NCBI GenBank assembly: GCA_001579985.1
Contig: LRSR01002378.1
Span: forward strand, 1 to 23,175
Origin: Hypsibius dujardini
Lineage: Eukaryota; Tardigrada; Eutardigrada; Parachela; Hypsibiidae
Direction: 5' to 3'
DNA: 23,175 bases
The position numbers and the translations under genes were made by a program. Positions 9,134 through 20,192 of this stretch are shown here, piece after piece (position 1 is the first letter of the stretch; each line of letters starts with the position of its first letter). The notes below the pieces were generated by a model. That model made no database searches, was not told the DNA's origin, and saw nothing but the letters and a program-made list of their open reading frames with translations.

Positions 9134-12100
9134 ATGAATTCATCCGCCCTTCCAATTGGGAATCTGAAGAAAGAATTGAATAGTTGTGTGTTGTGGGCCA
9201 GCAGCACCACGATGTCCATGATGTACGCTGTGCCCCTCTCCACAGGCCAGCAGCAGCAGCAGAACCTCAACAACAACGAACCCTCCTCCAGGTAATAATG
9301 CCCCCCATCAAATGCTCACTAGCCATATCCTTTTGACCTCCATCTGTGGTTCAACTTCTATCGAGAAGCCGACATTTCTGGGGGAGAAATCATTATTTTT
9401 CGCATTTAACGTGAGCGGTTGATTGATCGACTTGATTGGCTTGATTAAGGTTATGTGAATGTACGGCGTTCAGTTGATTGATCGATAGCTTTTAAAGGGA
9501 CATGGCTCAATCAATCAATCAATTCGTTCTGCATTTGATGAACGGAATGCTGAATACAGATTTTTTTTTAAGAATATTTTCGTTCAGTTTTGAGAATTTG
9601 GTTGATATTTTCCTGAATGCTTGTGTGTGGACCTTGGGTGAAGACGGAATTTCATTCATGCTTTTCCTCGTTCCAGCCAAATTTACGGTTTCAGATCTGC
9701 AACTGCGATTCTCACGTCGAACTTTTTTGTTTTGAAACATCTACCAATGCTTATTCTTTCCTTCTGTCGTCGGGTTGAGGAAGAAATTGGAACAGAATAA
9801 CTCAGAAAGCTGTTCCATTGATTGACTTGATAAGGGTTACAAAAATATTATTTACAATGCACGGCTCTCGTTTGATTGATCGATGGCTTGTCTTTGTGAA
9901 TGTCGACGCATTCAATCACTCAATCAGCCAATAGTCACTTTAAGCGGGCCTGCCGTTTCTGTTACGTCAGTAATTTCAATCCCGAACTGTTTTAGAGATG
10001 GTATGAACTAAAATTAGTCAACTATTTCGTGTTTTAGTAACAGAAAATTAGGTACCGAGAATTGGTTTTTTTTTCTGTTAATTTTAACCTCGTTTGCCGG
10101 GATTTTTACAGCAGCAGCACAAGTTCCGACCAGTCCTGGCCAACCGGCGGCGGTGGTGCCGGCCAGTCCTCCCCCTCAAACAGTTCCTCCTCTCAGCAAG
10201 CGCCCGGCCCGTGGGGCAGCGTCCTGCCGTCGTCGTCCGGCGGCAACGGCAACAACAGCAGCACAATGTCCGACATTACCAACAAACAGCAGCAGCTTCC
10301 GTCCAACAACAACGCCCCGTCTGGTGCACCTGCCGCGGCGGACTGGTCCTCACCGCCGTCTGCCTCGTCCACTTCGGTGTGGCAGACGGCCGGTGGTGGT
10401 GGCAGCGGCAGTCCCAACAGCAACGAACCCGGTGATAAAAATTCCTGGAACGCCGCGGCGTCCTCAGGGAAGCTGGCGTCGAGCGGTTCCATCGGTGGTG
10501 GCGGCGGTCAGGATAAGGAGAATCAACCGGTGACGCCGACGTCGATGGGTGAACGATCACCGTTGGAAGTCATGATCTACCGCCAGGGATGGGGTCAGGT
10601 GAGTAAAGGGAACGGGGAGCGGGGAGCTTCTTTTGCTGTAGTGACTGTTTACCGGCAATCAATCAATCAACTAGTCGTTTACCGGCAATCAATCAATCAA
10701 CTTGTCGTTTACAATCAATCAATCTATCGTTGTCCTTGATTGTCATGGTTTTGAAATCTGTGATAATGTTGTTTTGTCTGGTTCCTGAGTTAATTTGTAG
10801 AAAGTGACAGGCTAGTCAAATTCAAGGTTTTCATTTTGCGGCAAATTTCGCAACGATTTGAAGCAGATCAGGAAAGGAGAAGATATTTGTGATTTTGGTA
10901 GATCAGTCAAATCAGCTCTGAAAAGTTGCCGCAATTCCGATATATTCTGCTGGAAGTTTCTTCTTGAGTTCGACAACTAGGCTTTCACCGGTCGAACTTT
11001 CTAAGTAAAATGATCGGATGCTTTTTTGTCTTTGATAAAGAGGAGTTTCTTTGTTTCCTTGTGTTGTGTCGCATTAAATCAATCATTAAATCAAGTGCCT
11101 GAATGTGCGTTGATGTCATTCTGTGTCCCTTAAAAGACACTTCATTTCTTGTTCTCCTTCAATGTAGTATTTAGCTTTTTGACTTTGATTTTGGAAATGA
11201 GATTATTTAGTTCAAAGAATTTTGAACAAGAGTCGCTTGTTTTATTTTTGTCAAAATAATAATGTAGTTATTCATCCAGGGTCGCTCTCGATGTGTGTGT
11301 GCGGTGCGGTCACACTGGCCTCCGCCGTTGCACTTCGTGGGGAACTTTAGTTGACGCGGCGTTACTCCGCCTGCGGTTTGTGCCGAGATCAGCGAAAAGT
11401 TTTCCGTTTACGATTTTGAGTTGTCCGTCTGTCTGTCTGTCTTCCTTTCTGACTGACCGTGAAGACCTTGAGACAGCACTTCCCTTTTTTTTCGTCCCCT
11501 CTTCTATCCATCCGATTCTGCTGTTTTATTATCCGGTATCTCTGATGATTAATTTCGAATATCAAAAATTACTCACAAAAATTATATACTAATTTGTTTA
11601 TTAAGTGTTGTAATACTTGTTGTCGCTAAACCAGTCAAACGTAACTTGCAAGGTACTTTTGGCCGAACTTGGTTGGAATATGGTTTTTTGTTTGACCGAT
11701 TTTCCGTTGTTTTCACTCTGCTTCGAGTTCAAATATTTCATAAAACTGTCGCGAAAGATTAATTTGACTTGAATTTTATTAGTTTTACGTGTTGTTCCAG
11801 CGAAGGAGAGTGTTGTGTGCTTAGTAGACGGGTATTGATGGGGCTGTAATTTCGGAAGAGGTCGCTATTTCCGATAACATAGATGCGCGCACGTACGGCA
11901 CACTTGAAGTGTGATCTTTTCCAGGGCTTTTACTGCGTCAACGTGTGCAGGAGAGAGACTCGCTTTCAGTACACAGCAGCACAGAAAGGCTTTGGATGAG
12001 GAAGACTGTCTATCTGTCTGTCTGTATATGTAATCATGTCTACCTGTGTAATTCAGGTTGTCTGCCTGTCTAATTTAGCTTTTGTGCCTGTCTAATTCAG

Positions 12101-15100
12101 CTTGTCTGCATGTGTAGTTCGGCATGTCTGCCTGTGTATTCGTCCCAGTATCTGTCTGAATTGACGAATATTTTGACTGTGCCTGTTTGTCTGTGACTCT
12201 GTGCTCGAAAATCTTGACTGCCTATGTAAATGTCTACCTGGCTGTTCGTCCTCTAAACCATGTCTCTGTCTGAAGAATGTCTGAAGGTCCCTGTTAGAGG
12301 AGCGGAAGCGCTCTTCGTTGATTTGGTAAACAGACACGGCGAAAAAGTGCACGCGCAGCTGTTGAGGCGTCGTTTAGCGTTGTCGTCGTCATCGCCGTCT
12401 CTCTACTAACAGGGGGGATCATCGGGGCCGATTCGCTTACATGGGAATAGCTTCCGCTGGGACTGCTCTGTTAGCTCTAACGGGCGGGGAGAGAGAGAGG
12501 GAGACAGTACGACCGACGCGTCGCGCTCGACATTTTTCAAAGATATGCTTCCCTTAGACTGACTTGGTGGTGGTGTGCCGATCGATATCGGGGTGGGGTG
12601 GTCGTGCCGTGTGTGTTTGATGCGGTGTCGGAGATAGGTCGCTCTTTTTTCAGGCCGAATTTTTCTTGAAAGGCTTCCACCACGCAGACAGAGAGAGAGA
12701 AGCACAGATGAATTAAAAGAGACGGGAAGACAGGAAGTGGAAAACGGAAACAACATTCAGTCGTGTCAGCTGATCGCATCCGTGTGTCTTCTTTCTTTTG
12801 AAAATTGTCGTATATTTCTGTTCCCTAAACGAATTAAATATAAATATACAGTACTCGATGAAGTTGCTGTTAATGACACCATTGATATTATCTGTTGCCT
12901 GTGTGTCTGTATCTCTTTTTGCCTATGTGTCTGTTGAATGTCCGTCGGTTTTACCAGCTAATTTGCCTTTCTGTTTGCTAATGAGGAACTCTTTATATTT
13001 GATTATAGATTTTGTTGTCTGAATATGAAGGCTTTTGCCTGTATGTCGATTTTTGGACTTACCTGTGTGAACGGTGTAGACTTGCCTGTTTTGCCTGCCT
13101 GATTGTCGGTTAACTTGCCTGTCTGGGTGGTGACTGCCAGTCCTCGATACGTTAGTTTGACTTCTTTGTCTATGTCTGGTTTTTGTACATGTCGGTGTTG
13201 GCTGGACGTCTGTATTGACTGCCTGATTGCCGATCTATCTACCTGTCGGTTCTGTTTTTAGTTTGTCCCGTGCTGACTGCTACTCCGACACATGTCTGTC
13301 CATGAGACTGAGGCATCGTGTTGTCTGATTTGAAATCCAGCCTGTGTCTGACTAGTGTCTTTCATTCTCTCTAGGTGGAAGTCAAGCAGGAGGTGCCCTG
13401 GACCGTGCCGGAGTCGCCTCCCCCGGTGCACGAGGATCCGTCCATGTGGAAGCCCAAGGCCAACACCGGCACGGAGGTGTGGGAGAAGAGCACCGGCCAT
13501 CGCACCCAGCCGTGGCAGAATCAGGCGCCCAATACGCCGCGTTGGATCAGCGGCGACGAGCGCGACGACGGCGTCGGCCCCAACTCTGTCTGGAACGGTG
13601 GCGGAGCGCCCGGCGGCAACCAAATGCTCTCCTCCTCCACCGCATCCAACAGCGGTCCCAGTGGTCTTTCCAGTAACGGCATCGGTATGATGAGCGGCAT
13701 GAACAGTATTGGCAGCAGCAGCATGGGCCTCGGTGGAAATAGCATTCTGAGCAGCGGACCAGGTAACATCTCAGTCTAGGGACACGAGGTGGTCAGAGGT
13801 AGACACTCAGCGAATAGGGGCCGTAAACGGTGCCGACGATGGATAAGACACGAGAATTAAGCAACAAAGATTGGCAAGCATGCACGGGAAAATATGAGTC
13901 AACGCAGTCAGACAAAATCAGATAGACAAATAGACAGGTGGACAAAGTACAAAGTAACGAAATACGGCAGGCAGCGACAGAACCAAAAATAAGCAGACTT
14001 AGTTGGCATGCCACAAGTATGAGAGACAGGCATTGCAGACCTATTGCTGATATTTATACGCCATCGCCAATAGACAGTGCAGGCAAAGACAGAGCTACTG
14101 AGACTAACAACCACCGGCGACATTAGACGAATTAGCTGGTGGGCGGACTGACTCATGCATGTGGAAAGGAAGGTGGACGGACAGACACAGACAAACTGAC
14201 AGACAACAGTCAAGCGAGCTGACAGACAACTCATTTAGCTAGAAAGACAGGGACATATCATGCAGACAGCTCAGGCAGGTAGATAGACAGACATGCCAAC
14301 GATGTTCAGGAAAATCTATGAAACGGCTAATGCCTCTACTTGCACTAATCGGATTGGATGTCTGTCTGTCAGTGTCTCAAGTGGGTCGTCCGAACTGGAA
14401 CAGTTCCGGTCCCGGGAGCGGCGGCAGCGGGGGCTCCTCCGGCGGAAACATCAGCCCAACCGGTAACAACGGCGGCGGCGGCGGCGGCGGCCAGTGGAAC
14501 GACAATGTCCAGGACCAAGAGTGGTCGGAGTGGCGTGATCCCAGTTCCGTGATTAAACGGGAGAACGTCAACGGCACTGATCTCTGGGGCGGCGGCGGCC
14601 AATCCTCATCGCAGCAGCAGCAGCAGCAGCAGCAGCCACCCATCCGTCCCTCTAACAGCAGCAGCCTCTACGGCGGCAGCAGTGGAGGCGGTGGCCCCAT
14701 CTCCAGCATGAACTCTGATCCCCGTAATAAATCTCAGGACGATCAGCGTCCTCGTGGCTGGCAAGATGCCGCCGGCTACGCGGGCGGTGGTCCTTCCTCC
14801 GGCAGCGGCGGCGGCTCGCAGATGCAACAGCAGCAGCAGCAGCTTCGATCCTCCTCGGACTGGAGCAGTGGCGGTGGTGGCGGCAACAATAACGAAAACG
14901 AGTGGCGCGGCCCAGATAGTGAGAACAAGCAGCCGTCTTCTCGATCTCAGTGGGCGCAGCGACCACCCTCTCCTCCCAATAACGCGGTGAAGACAACTGT
15001 TTTACATTTGGTGCTATACTACAACTTATGTTATCCTCTTGCCTGTTCCTTGATCCGTCTGTCTGTCACTAATTGCCTGTCTGTTTGTCTGTCTCGGCAT

Positions 15101-17892
15101 GCTAGAATTGGTCTGCTTGTCTGCTCACAGAGAGATGCCTGTACTTATGACACAGAACGCGCTGTCTGTAGGGACACTTGTTTTGCCTGACTGCCTGCCT
15201 GTCTTTTTGCCTGCCTGCCTCTTGACTCGTCTGCATGTTTCGCATTGTGATATTCTAGATTCGAAGTTTCTCCTTTTCCCACCCGTCTGTCTGGCGTCTT
15301 TGTCGCTTGAGGATCAACTGCTTATCTTCATGTTTCCCTGTCTCACGTTTCAGGCACGCTACACCCGTGAACAGATCTACCAAAGCAAGCAGTACCAAGG
15401 TCTGCTGGAAATGGGTTTCAAGGTGAGAGAGCGCGCGACAGTCTTCTTTACTCGGGGCGGAAGTTTTTTTTCCGCCTTTCCCCTGCACCTTTGTTTTCCA
15501 CCGCTAACTCGCCTGACTGGCCATTTCGTAGTAGCCAAATATCACGGGCGGTGATATGCTTATTGTTGTGCTCTTACATTGTGTTGTCTCCTTGTGTCTG
15601 TCTTTAGCGTGAGGATATCGACGCTGCTATGCGCAACAACAACATGCACTACGATGCTACCCTGACGGAGCTGAAACGTCGGCGCGGCGACCAGATGCAG
15701 CAACGCCAGATGGACCAGCAGCGTATGCAGGGCGGACTCAGCGGCGGCGGAGGGCCCAATTCCGGTTTTGGTACTATGAGTATGATGACTGGTGATAGTG
15801 GTGCTGGTAGTGTCGGTCTGAGTTGTGATTTTACTGTGTCTCGTACTCTGTTGCCATGGCCGGTAAGGCAGCTTTCGACTTCACTGACTAACGAAAAAAC
15901 CGGTCTTCCTTCTCCAGGCCCGGGAGGAGTCGCTGGAGTCGGCATGATGAACGGCGGCATGCAACAGCAGATGCAGCAGCAGCAGAAGGCCGGCTATCGC
16001 GGACCGGTGCCCAACATTCACGCCCTCGCGCAGCAGCTCAGCGTGGCGGCCAAGCAGGGCATTATCAATCCGCGGCTGCTGAATCAGCCGTTGGCACCTC
16101 AGACCACAGGGTTGCTGCATAAGGTAGGGTAGACACTGATTATAGTAAGCGACACATATCACGGATAGATGGACAGACAGACAGACAGACAGACATTCAC
16201 AAGCAGACAGGCAAAAAACATAACCAGAAAAAAATACACTGACAGCTGCCAAGCAAGGAACAAAATCGATGAAAGACGGATTTGTCTAGGGACTTGGGAA
16301 AGAATGTTAAATTCTAATGATTGTTTTGCTCACTTGCAGCTCATGCAGCAACATCGCGCCCTGCAAGGACTCTCTGCTCAACACGAACTGCTTTCCATTG
16401 CCATGCAGAAAACCTCCAATCCAAGTCTTCAGCAGCAACAACAGCAACAGCTTAACCAGTTTGTTGCCCACATCCAGCAGACCAAGAAGGAGATTTTCAC
16501 CTACCAGAAACAGATTGACGTCATCCAAAACGAGTACGTACCAGTATATTGTCTGAGGTCTTGTCTTTGTAACTGCCCAATTGTCTGTCTGCATGTATTG
16601 TATGCATGATTTGGCTGTCGTGTATTGCTGATGGGTCTCGCCTACTTATCCGGCTGTGGGTCTTGTCTGTGTGATTTGTCGGTCTGGCTGCTCATTTGTT
16701 TGCGTCGTTGTCTGCTCTCTTGCCTGCGTGTCTGTCGAACTGACTCCTTGTCTATCTGTTATCTGATACTGCTGCCATGTCCTATTATTATGTCCCCGTC
16801 CAGTCTGCCTGTTTACACTCTCCCTCTTGCTTTTTCTTAAGGTTTGCGAAATCTCCTACCGATCCGCGTTTCCAAGGCGGCGATCTGTCTGGCAGCAACA
16901 CCTCCTCCTCCATCATGTCCCCACCGGCTTTCAGCAACGACTTCCACTCCGCGCAAGCCACCTCTGCGGGCTCATACAACCCCGGCTGGCGTATGCCCGA
17001 CCCGACAAACATGTACGGCAACAGCAACAACAACAGCTCACCTCTCGGCGGCGGAATGGGCGGCGCCGGGGGATCCTCCGACTCGTGGGGCATGGCGCCC
17101 AACAATTTCATGTCTCCGAACGCCTTCACCTCGCCGCAGATGATGGGCGGTGGCGGCGGTGCCCCCATGTGGAACGACCCCAGCCAGAACCAGTGGGGAA
17201 TGCATACCGGCGGTGGCGGGATGAATAATTGGCGGGGAATGGCGCCGACCGGTCAGCAGAGTAACGGCATGGAAGACTGGTCAGGACATATGAACAGCAT
17301 GAAATCGCCGGGTGGGCCAGGCGGCAGTGGCGACGTGCTCAGTCCGTCTCGTGGGAACGGTTCCACCGGCTTCGGCATGGATGATAGCGATGGCGGCAAT
17401 TGGGGTACGTTTTGATTGATAGGTTGGTTGATTGTGTGTTTTGAGGTTTAACCGATTTTTGCTTGATTGGCTGTTGGTTGCTGTTAGTATAGTATCCGTT
17501 TTGATAGGTACATGTGACACTTGAACTGTTAAACTGTTTTATTTGTTTACAAAGTGTGAGTTTAGAGAAAAATCCGGTCCGGAACCTATGTCTAATGTGT
17601 TCTTGCAGGTGGAAACCGTCAAGGCAGTGCGGCCACCTTCGCTAATCCTAACAGCAACAACTCCAACAATAACAGCAACAACTCTACCTTCTCCACCTTC
17701 GCCTGGGAGACGCTGCCGGAGTTTGAGCCGGGCAAGCCGTGGCGCGGATCTCAACTGCTCAGCGCCGACGACGACCCCCACCTCACCCCGGGCAGCGTGC
17801 AGAACAAGCAGAACCCGCTGATGAACGCGGTCACGTCCAGCGGCGGCGGCGGCGGCGGCGGCCACTACAACGCCGCCGGTGACTCCCAGTGA
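9134..17892 (+). CDS. TNRC6: GW182/TNRC6-type Argonaute-binding protein (10 coding exons)
   Basis: Exons: 9134-9291, 10112-10598, 13375-13762, 14373-14986, 15354-15422, 15608-15791, 15918-16123, 16340-16533, 16842-17404, 17609-17892. Phases agree throughout, giving about 1048 aa. Residues 1-549 are Gly/Ser/Gln-rich with about 20 tryptophans in GW/WG-like settings. A block near residues 210-290 (RQGWGQ, VPWTVPESPPP, SMWKPK, TEVWEK) matches the Argonaute-binding start of Drosophila Gawky. A UBA-like domain (SKQYQGLLEMGFKREDIDAAM) covers about 550-597, a Gln-rich segment about 640-770, then more Trp repeats. The PAM2 motif PEFEPGKPWRG lies at about 991-1001, followed by DDDPHLTPGSV. Known role: cytoplasmic scaffold linking Argonaute to PABP and the deadenylases in microRNA silencing. 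Oddity: it stops 47 residues after PAM2 with no RRM or C-terminal silencing region. ATG 9212 (better Kozak context) is an alternative start. The donor of the 15792-15917 intron is uncertain among several in-phase GGT sites. Confidence 0.93.
9418..9930. repeat. Duplicated TTGATTGAT-rich segments, GW182 intron 1
   Basis: Two related blocks, about 9418-9530 and 9816-9930, share the order TTGATTGA, TTGATAAGG/TTGATTAAGG, a CGGC core, then TTGATTGATCGAT(A/G)GC, and end in ATCAATCA-type units. Each can therefore fold back on itself. They lie in the 820-nt intron 9292-10111, which has no other feature. Confidence 0.55.
10647..10733 (+). repeat. 30-bp tandem repeat just inside GW182 intron 2
   Basis: Units at 10647-10676 and 10677-10706 differ by one base (GTTTACCGGCAATCAATC core), and a shortened third unit runs to about 10733. 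It begins 48 nt after the donor at 10599. The exon 2 reading frame stays open through the repeat to a stop near 10739. Confidence 0.85.
10734..12000. other. GW182 intron 2, proximal part
   Basis: AT-rich intron sequence with no supported gene. There is a GC-rich patch at about 11290-11400 and a short (TCTG)n at 11428-11442. At 2776 nt, intron 2 (10599-13374) is the longest intron in the window, so an internal promoter is possible. Nothing in the sequence proves it. Confidence 0.4.
12007..12300 (+). repeat. Degenerate TCTG array, GW182 intron 2
   Basis: TCTG and CCTG units, about one every 10-20 nt, on the coding strand. Open frames on the minus strand here are by-products of the repeat. Confidence 0.7.
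12895..13370 (+). repeat. Degenerate TCTG/CCTG region before GW182 exon 3
   Basis: Diffuse GCCTGTNTGTCTG-type sequence leads up to the ctctctag acceptor at 13373-13374. It is strongly diverged, so old. Confidence 0.6.
13848..14300. repeat. Degenerate CAGA array, GW182 intron 3
   Basis: CAGACA and CAGGCA units on the coding strand, densest at 13905-13945 and 14160-14300. Opposite orientation to the array in intron 4. Confidence 0.75.
14458..14850 (+). repeat. Coding homopolymer tracts in GW182 exon 4
   Basis: In-frame simple repeats: GGC units at about 14469-14490 (poly-Gly), eight CAG codons at 14612-14635 (poly-Gln) and a shorter CAG run at about 14827-14843. They are translated and likely length-variable. 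Confidence 0.9.
15055..15350 (+). repeat. Degenerate TCTG/CCTG array, GW182 intron 4
   Basis: TCTG and CCTG units on the coding strand across intron 14987-15353, dense at 15056-15100 and 15186-15240. Confidence 0.75.
16160..16215. repeat. Short CAGA array, GW182 intron 7
   Basis: Clean CAGA units at about 16172-16195 on the coding strand, within intron 16124-16339. Confidence 0.85.
16555..16830 (+). repeat. Degenerate TCTG array, GW182 intron 8
   Basis: TCTG-like units on the coding strand fill most of intron 16534-16841, upstream of the exon 9 acceptor at 16840-16841. Confidence 0.7.
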
Positions 17893-19872
17893 GAGAGCGA
17901 GAGAGAGAACAACGCACAGAGAGCGCTGTATCTCAGGGAAGCAGAAACAGAGACACCCCCCAACGGCGACGACCGACCGATCTACTCCGGGACACCCTCA
18001 CGTTTGGCCACATTAGCTATCCAAAAACCGGACCATCATCCTCTCCCCATTATATATATTTATATTTAATCCCAGCTTGTCTTTGCATCGTGTGTGTGGC
18101 CATCCCGCGGGGGTGGATCAGGTGCGGCATTTGTGGTCGTCCGCTGCTGTTGCTGTGTCCGCTGCGGCTGCTCTCTCTCCCCGAGGACGACGTCTCTCTG
18201 CTGCTGCTGTGTCTACTCTCCCCCTCCCCCCGATTTGCCCCCTACCTGAAAACCTGTGACACGAGACGACTACTCTTATTTTACTTTTGATGACTCTTCA
18301 CGGTCTCTTCGTCGCTCGCTCTCAGCACATTGGCGCTTTTTGTTTTTGCGCTGCCTGGAGTGTGGATCTGTGTGTATGTGTCTGGATGGATGATGGAGGA
18401 GTCGGTTTTTATTTTTATTTATCCCCGTATCAGCCGCCACCGCCAAATTGATTGACGATGCAATTTCAAACCACTGCACAAGAATCCGATGCCAGATTTT
18501 CGTATTTCTCCCCCTCCTCCTCCAAGACGCCAAAAAAGCGTGCTGCCGCACTGCGCGGGCTGCTCTGATCGTCGTCTTCTTCTTCACACACACACCAAAA
18601 GCGATGCCGTGTTTGATCCTGTTAACCAAATGCTGTTTTATCCTCTACTCGTCCCTCTCAACTAAGCCCGGATGATATCTCTCTCTCGCGCGCGCGGAAG
18701 AATGAAGGTGACGGAAAAAATGTCTGGAAATTTGTCTGCCTGCCTGCCAGCCAAACGCCCAAAAAAAGGGAACAATGGAGTGGTGGTGGTGGTGGAATTC
18801 GGGATTATTATTGGGAAAAAGTGTTCTTATTTTGTGTGCGGGACAGCGCCGCAAGTCCAGGGAACCTTTTGGTGATTCTCTCCTCGTCGCGTCTTATCAA
18901 TCGTCATTTATACGGTCTCTTCGGTGCTGCTGGAGGAAAGGCGGATTTTTCCCGCCCCGCCGGATGGATGATTCCGTGTGTGTGTGTGTGCGTGCTGGTG
19001 TCTCGTCATCGTCGTCTTGTCCATGGACAATATTTTTTTTGATTATTTTAAAACAGTTGTGCTGCGCTCCTCCCCGCCCCCTTCTGTTGCTGGTGAATGG
19101 AATGGAGGAGATGGAGAACGACGGTGTTTTGCATGGTGATTCGAGGGATGTTTTGGGATGAGAGGACGCTCTTTCTCAGGGACGTCCACGACACGACTGA
19201 TGATGATTGTTCTCGGTATTCTGCAGCAGTGATGCCTCTCTCTCTCTCTCCCGTCTCACATCATCACACACACACCCGGAATCCAGCAGCGCTTTTTGTA
19301 CAGTTCGTCTCTCCTCCTTTCTCCTGTCCGCTGACACACACACACGCCTTGAGCGATGCCCGTTTTTTGGTGGTGAGAAAGATCGCTCTCTTCCTCGTTT
19401 TTCTCTTTCACATCCGGAAGCCAGTGTCCACACACACACACCTACTCTGCACGGCCTGGTTTGTCGTCGCCGGCCGCGCCCATTACTGTACACGCCTATG
19501 CCACACACGCCCGATTATCATGCTCAGTTTTTGGTGTGGGAGTTGTGTGTTTGTGAGTTGTAGTTGGTTTTTTGCTTCGTTTTTCCCTCCTCCACTTTCC
19601 CACCCCGTCTGACTCTTGTTTCTCCTTTTTTTCTCTGTCTCTCTCTCTGTCTCTCCCTGTATGAACTGTGGCAGTCTTACTTTTTAAGTATCTCACGTCT
19701 CTCTTCTCGCTCGGGCTCCGATGATTTATGCCGTATTATGGTGGTGCTTTTTTTTCCGCGACGGGGTTTGATTGGTTGATTGGTGTGTACGCGCGCGCTC
19801 TCCGCTCAGACTGTGACGTTTTTATCCCCTTTTTGCCTCTAAATATTAGCATAGTATTATATTTTAATTAAA
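17893..19872 (+). other. Probable GW182 3'UTR rich in simple repeats
   Basis: No coding domain was found in any frame over about 2 kb after the stop. The stretch carries GA repeats right after the stop (17893-17917), CTG-rich sequence (18140-18215), GGT repeats (18781-18797), GT repeats (about 18976-18991), and CT and CA runs (19233-19280, 19330-19345, 19427-19442). It ends near ATTAAA at 19867-19872. This looks like a long untranslated region, but transcription is inferred only. Confidence 0.5.
19867..19872 (+). promoter_or_regulatory. Candidate poly(A) signal ATTAAA for GW182
   Basis: ATTAAA, the commonest variant hexamer, lies in an AT-rich patch (19840-19875) followed by a CT-rich run at 19881-19916. 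No AATAAA was noticed earlier after the GW182 stop. Confidence 0.4.
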
Positions 19873-20002
19873 ACATTCTCGTCTCTCTCTCTCTCTCCCG
19901 CTCTCTCTCTCTCTCGCGAATCACTATATTTCCGGCATCGGCGAGTAGAGCTGGCCGAAACGAGCGAACTGAAATGTGGGCAAGATTGTACGAGTACTAG
20001 TG

Positions 20003-20192
20003 CTGTAGCGACGCGATTCTAAGACGCAGCTGTAGCCACGCCCCCGGGTTATTTGCCCAGCAGTCCGTCGGTAAGTTGCTTGATTGAAGACTGAGGCGCA
20101 TCTCAGTGGGTAGGTGGTTTTTGTACGCACACCTGGGGCCATATATACGGAAAACGCAGTTTGCGTTGCGCCTGAGAATCGCGTCGTTACAG
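20003..20192. repeat. Foldback with about 18-bp inverted ends
   Basis: CTGTAGCGACGCGATTCT at 20003-20020 pairs with AGAATCGCGTCGTTACAG at 20175-20192, with one mismatch. Shorter matches (GACGCAGCTG against the TTGCGTTGCGCC side) extend it a little. No target duplication was seen. Similar in scale to the 8166-8290 element but unrelated in sequence. Confidence 0.65.

Noticed and set aside
12092-12352. 86-codon minus-strand frame in GW182 intron 2
   Set aside because: Mostly complement of degenerate TCTG sequence. It has no supporting splice sites and no recognisable domain.
15863-15917. A 55-nt GW182 intron using the strong donor CCG|GTAAGG
   Set aside because: The donor is good but the phase does not match the GCCCGGGAGG acceptor frame, so the protein would be broken. 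Donors at 15792-15816 fit.
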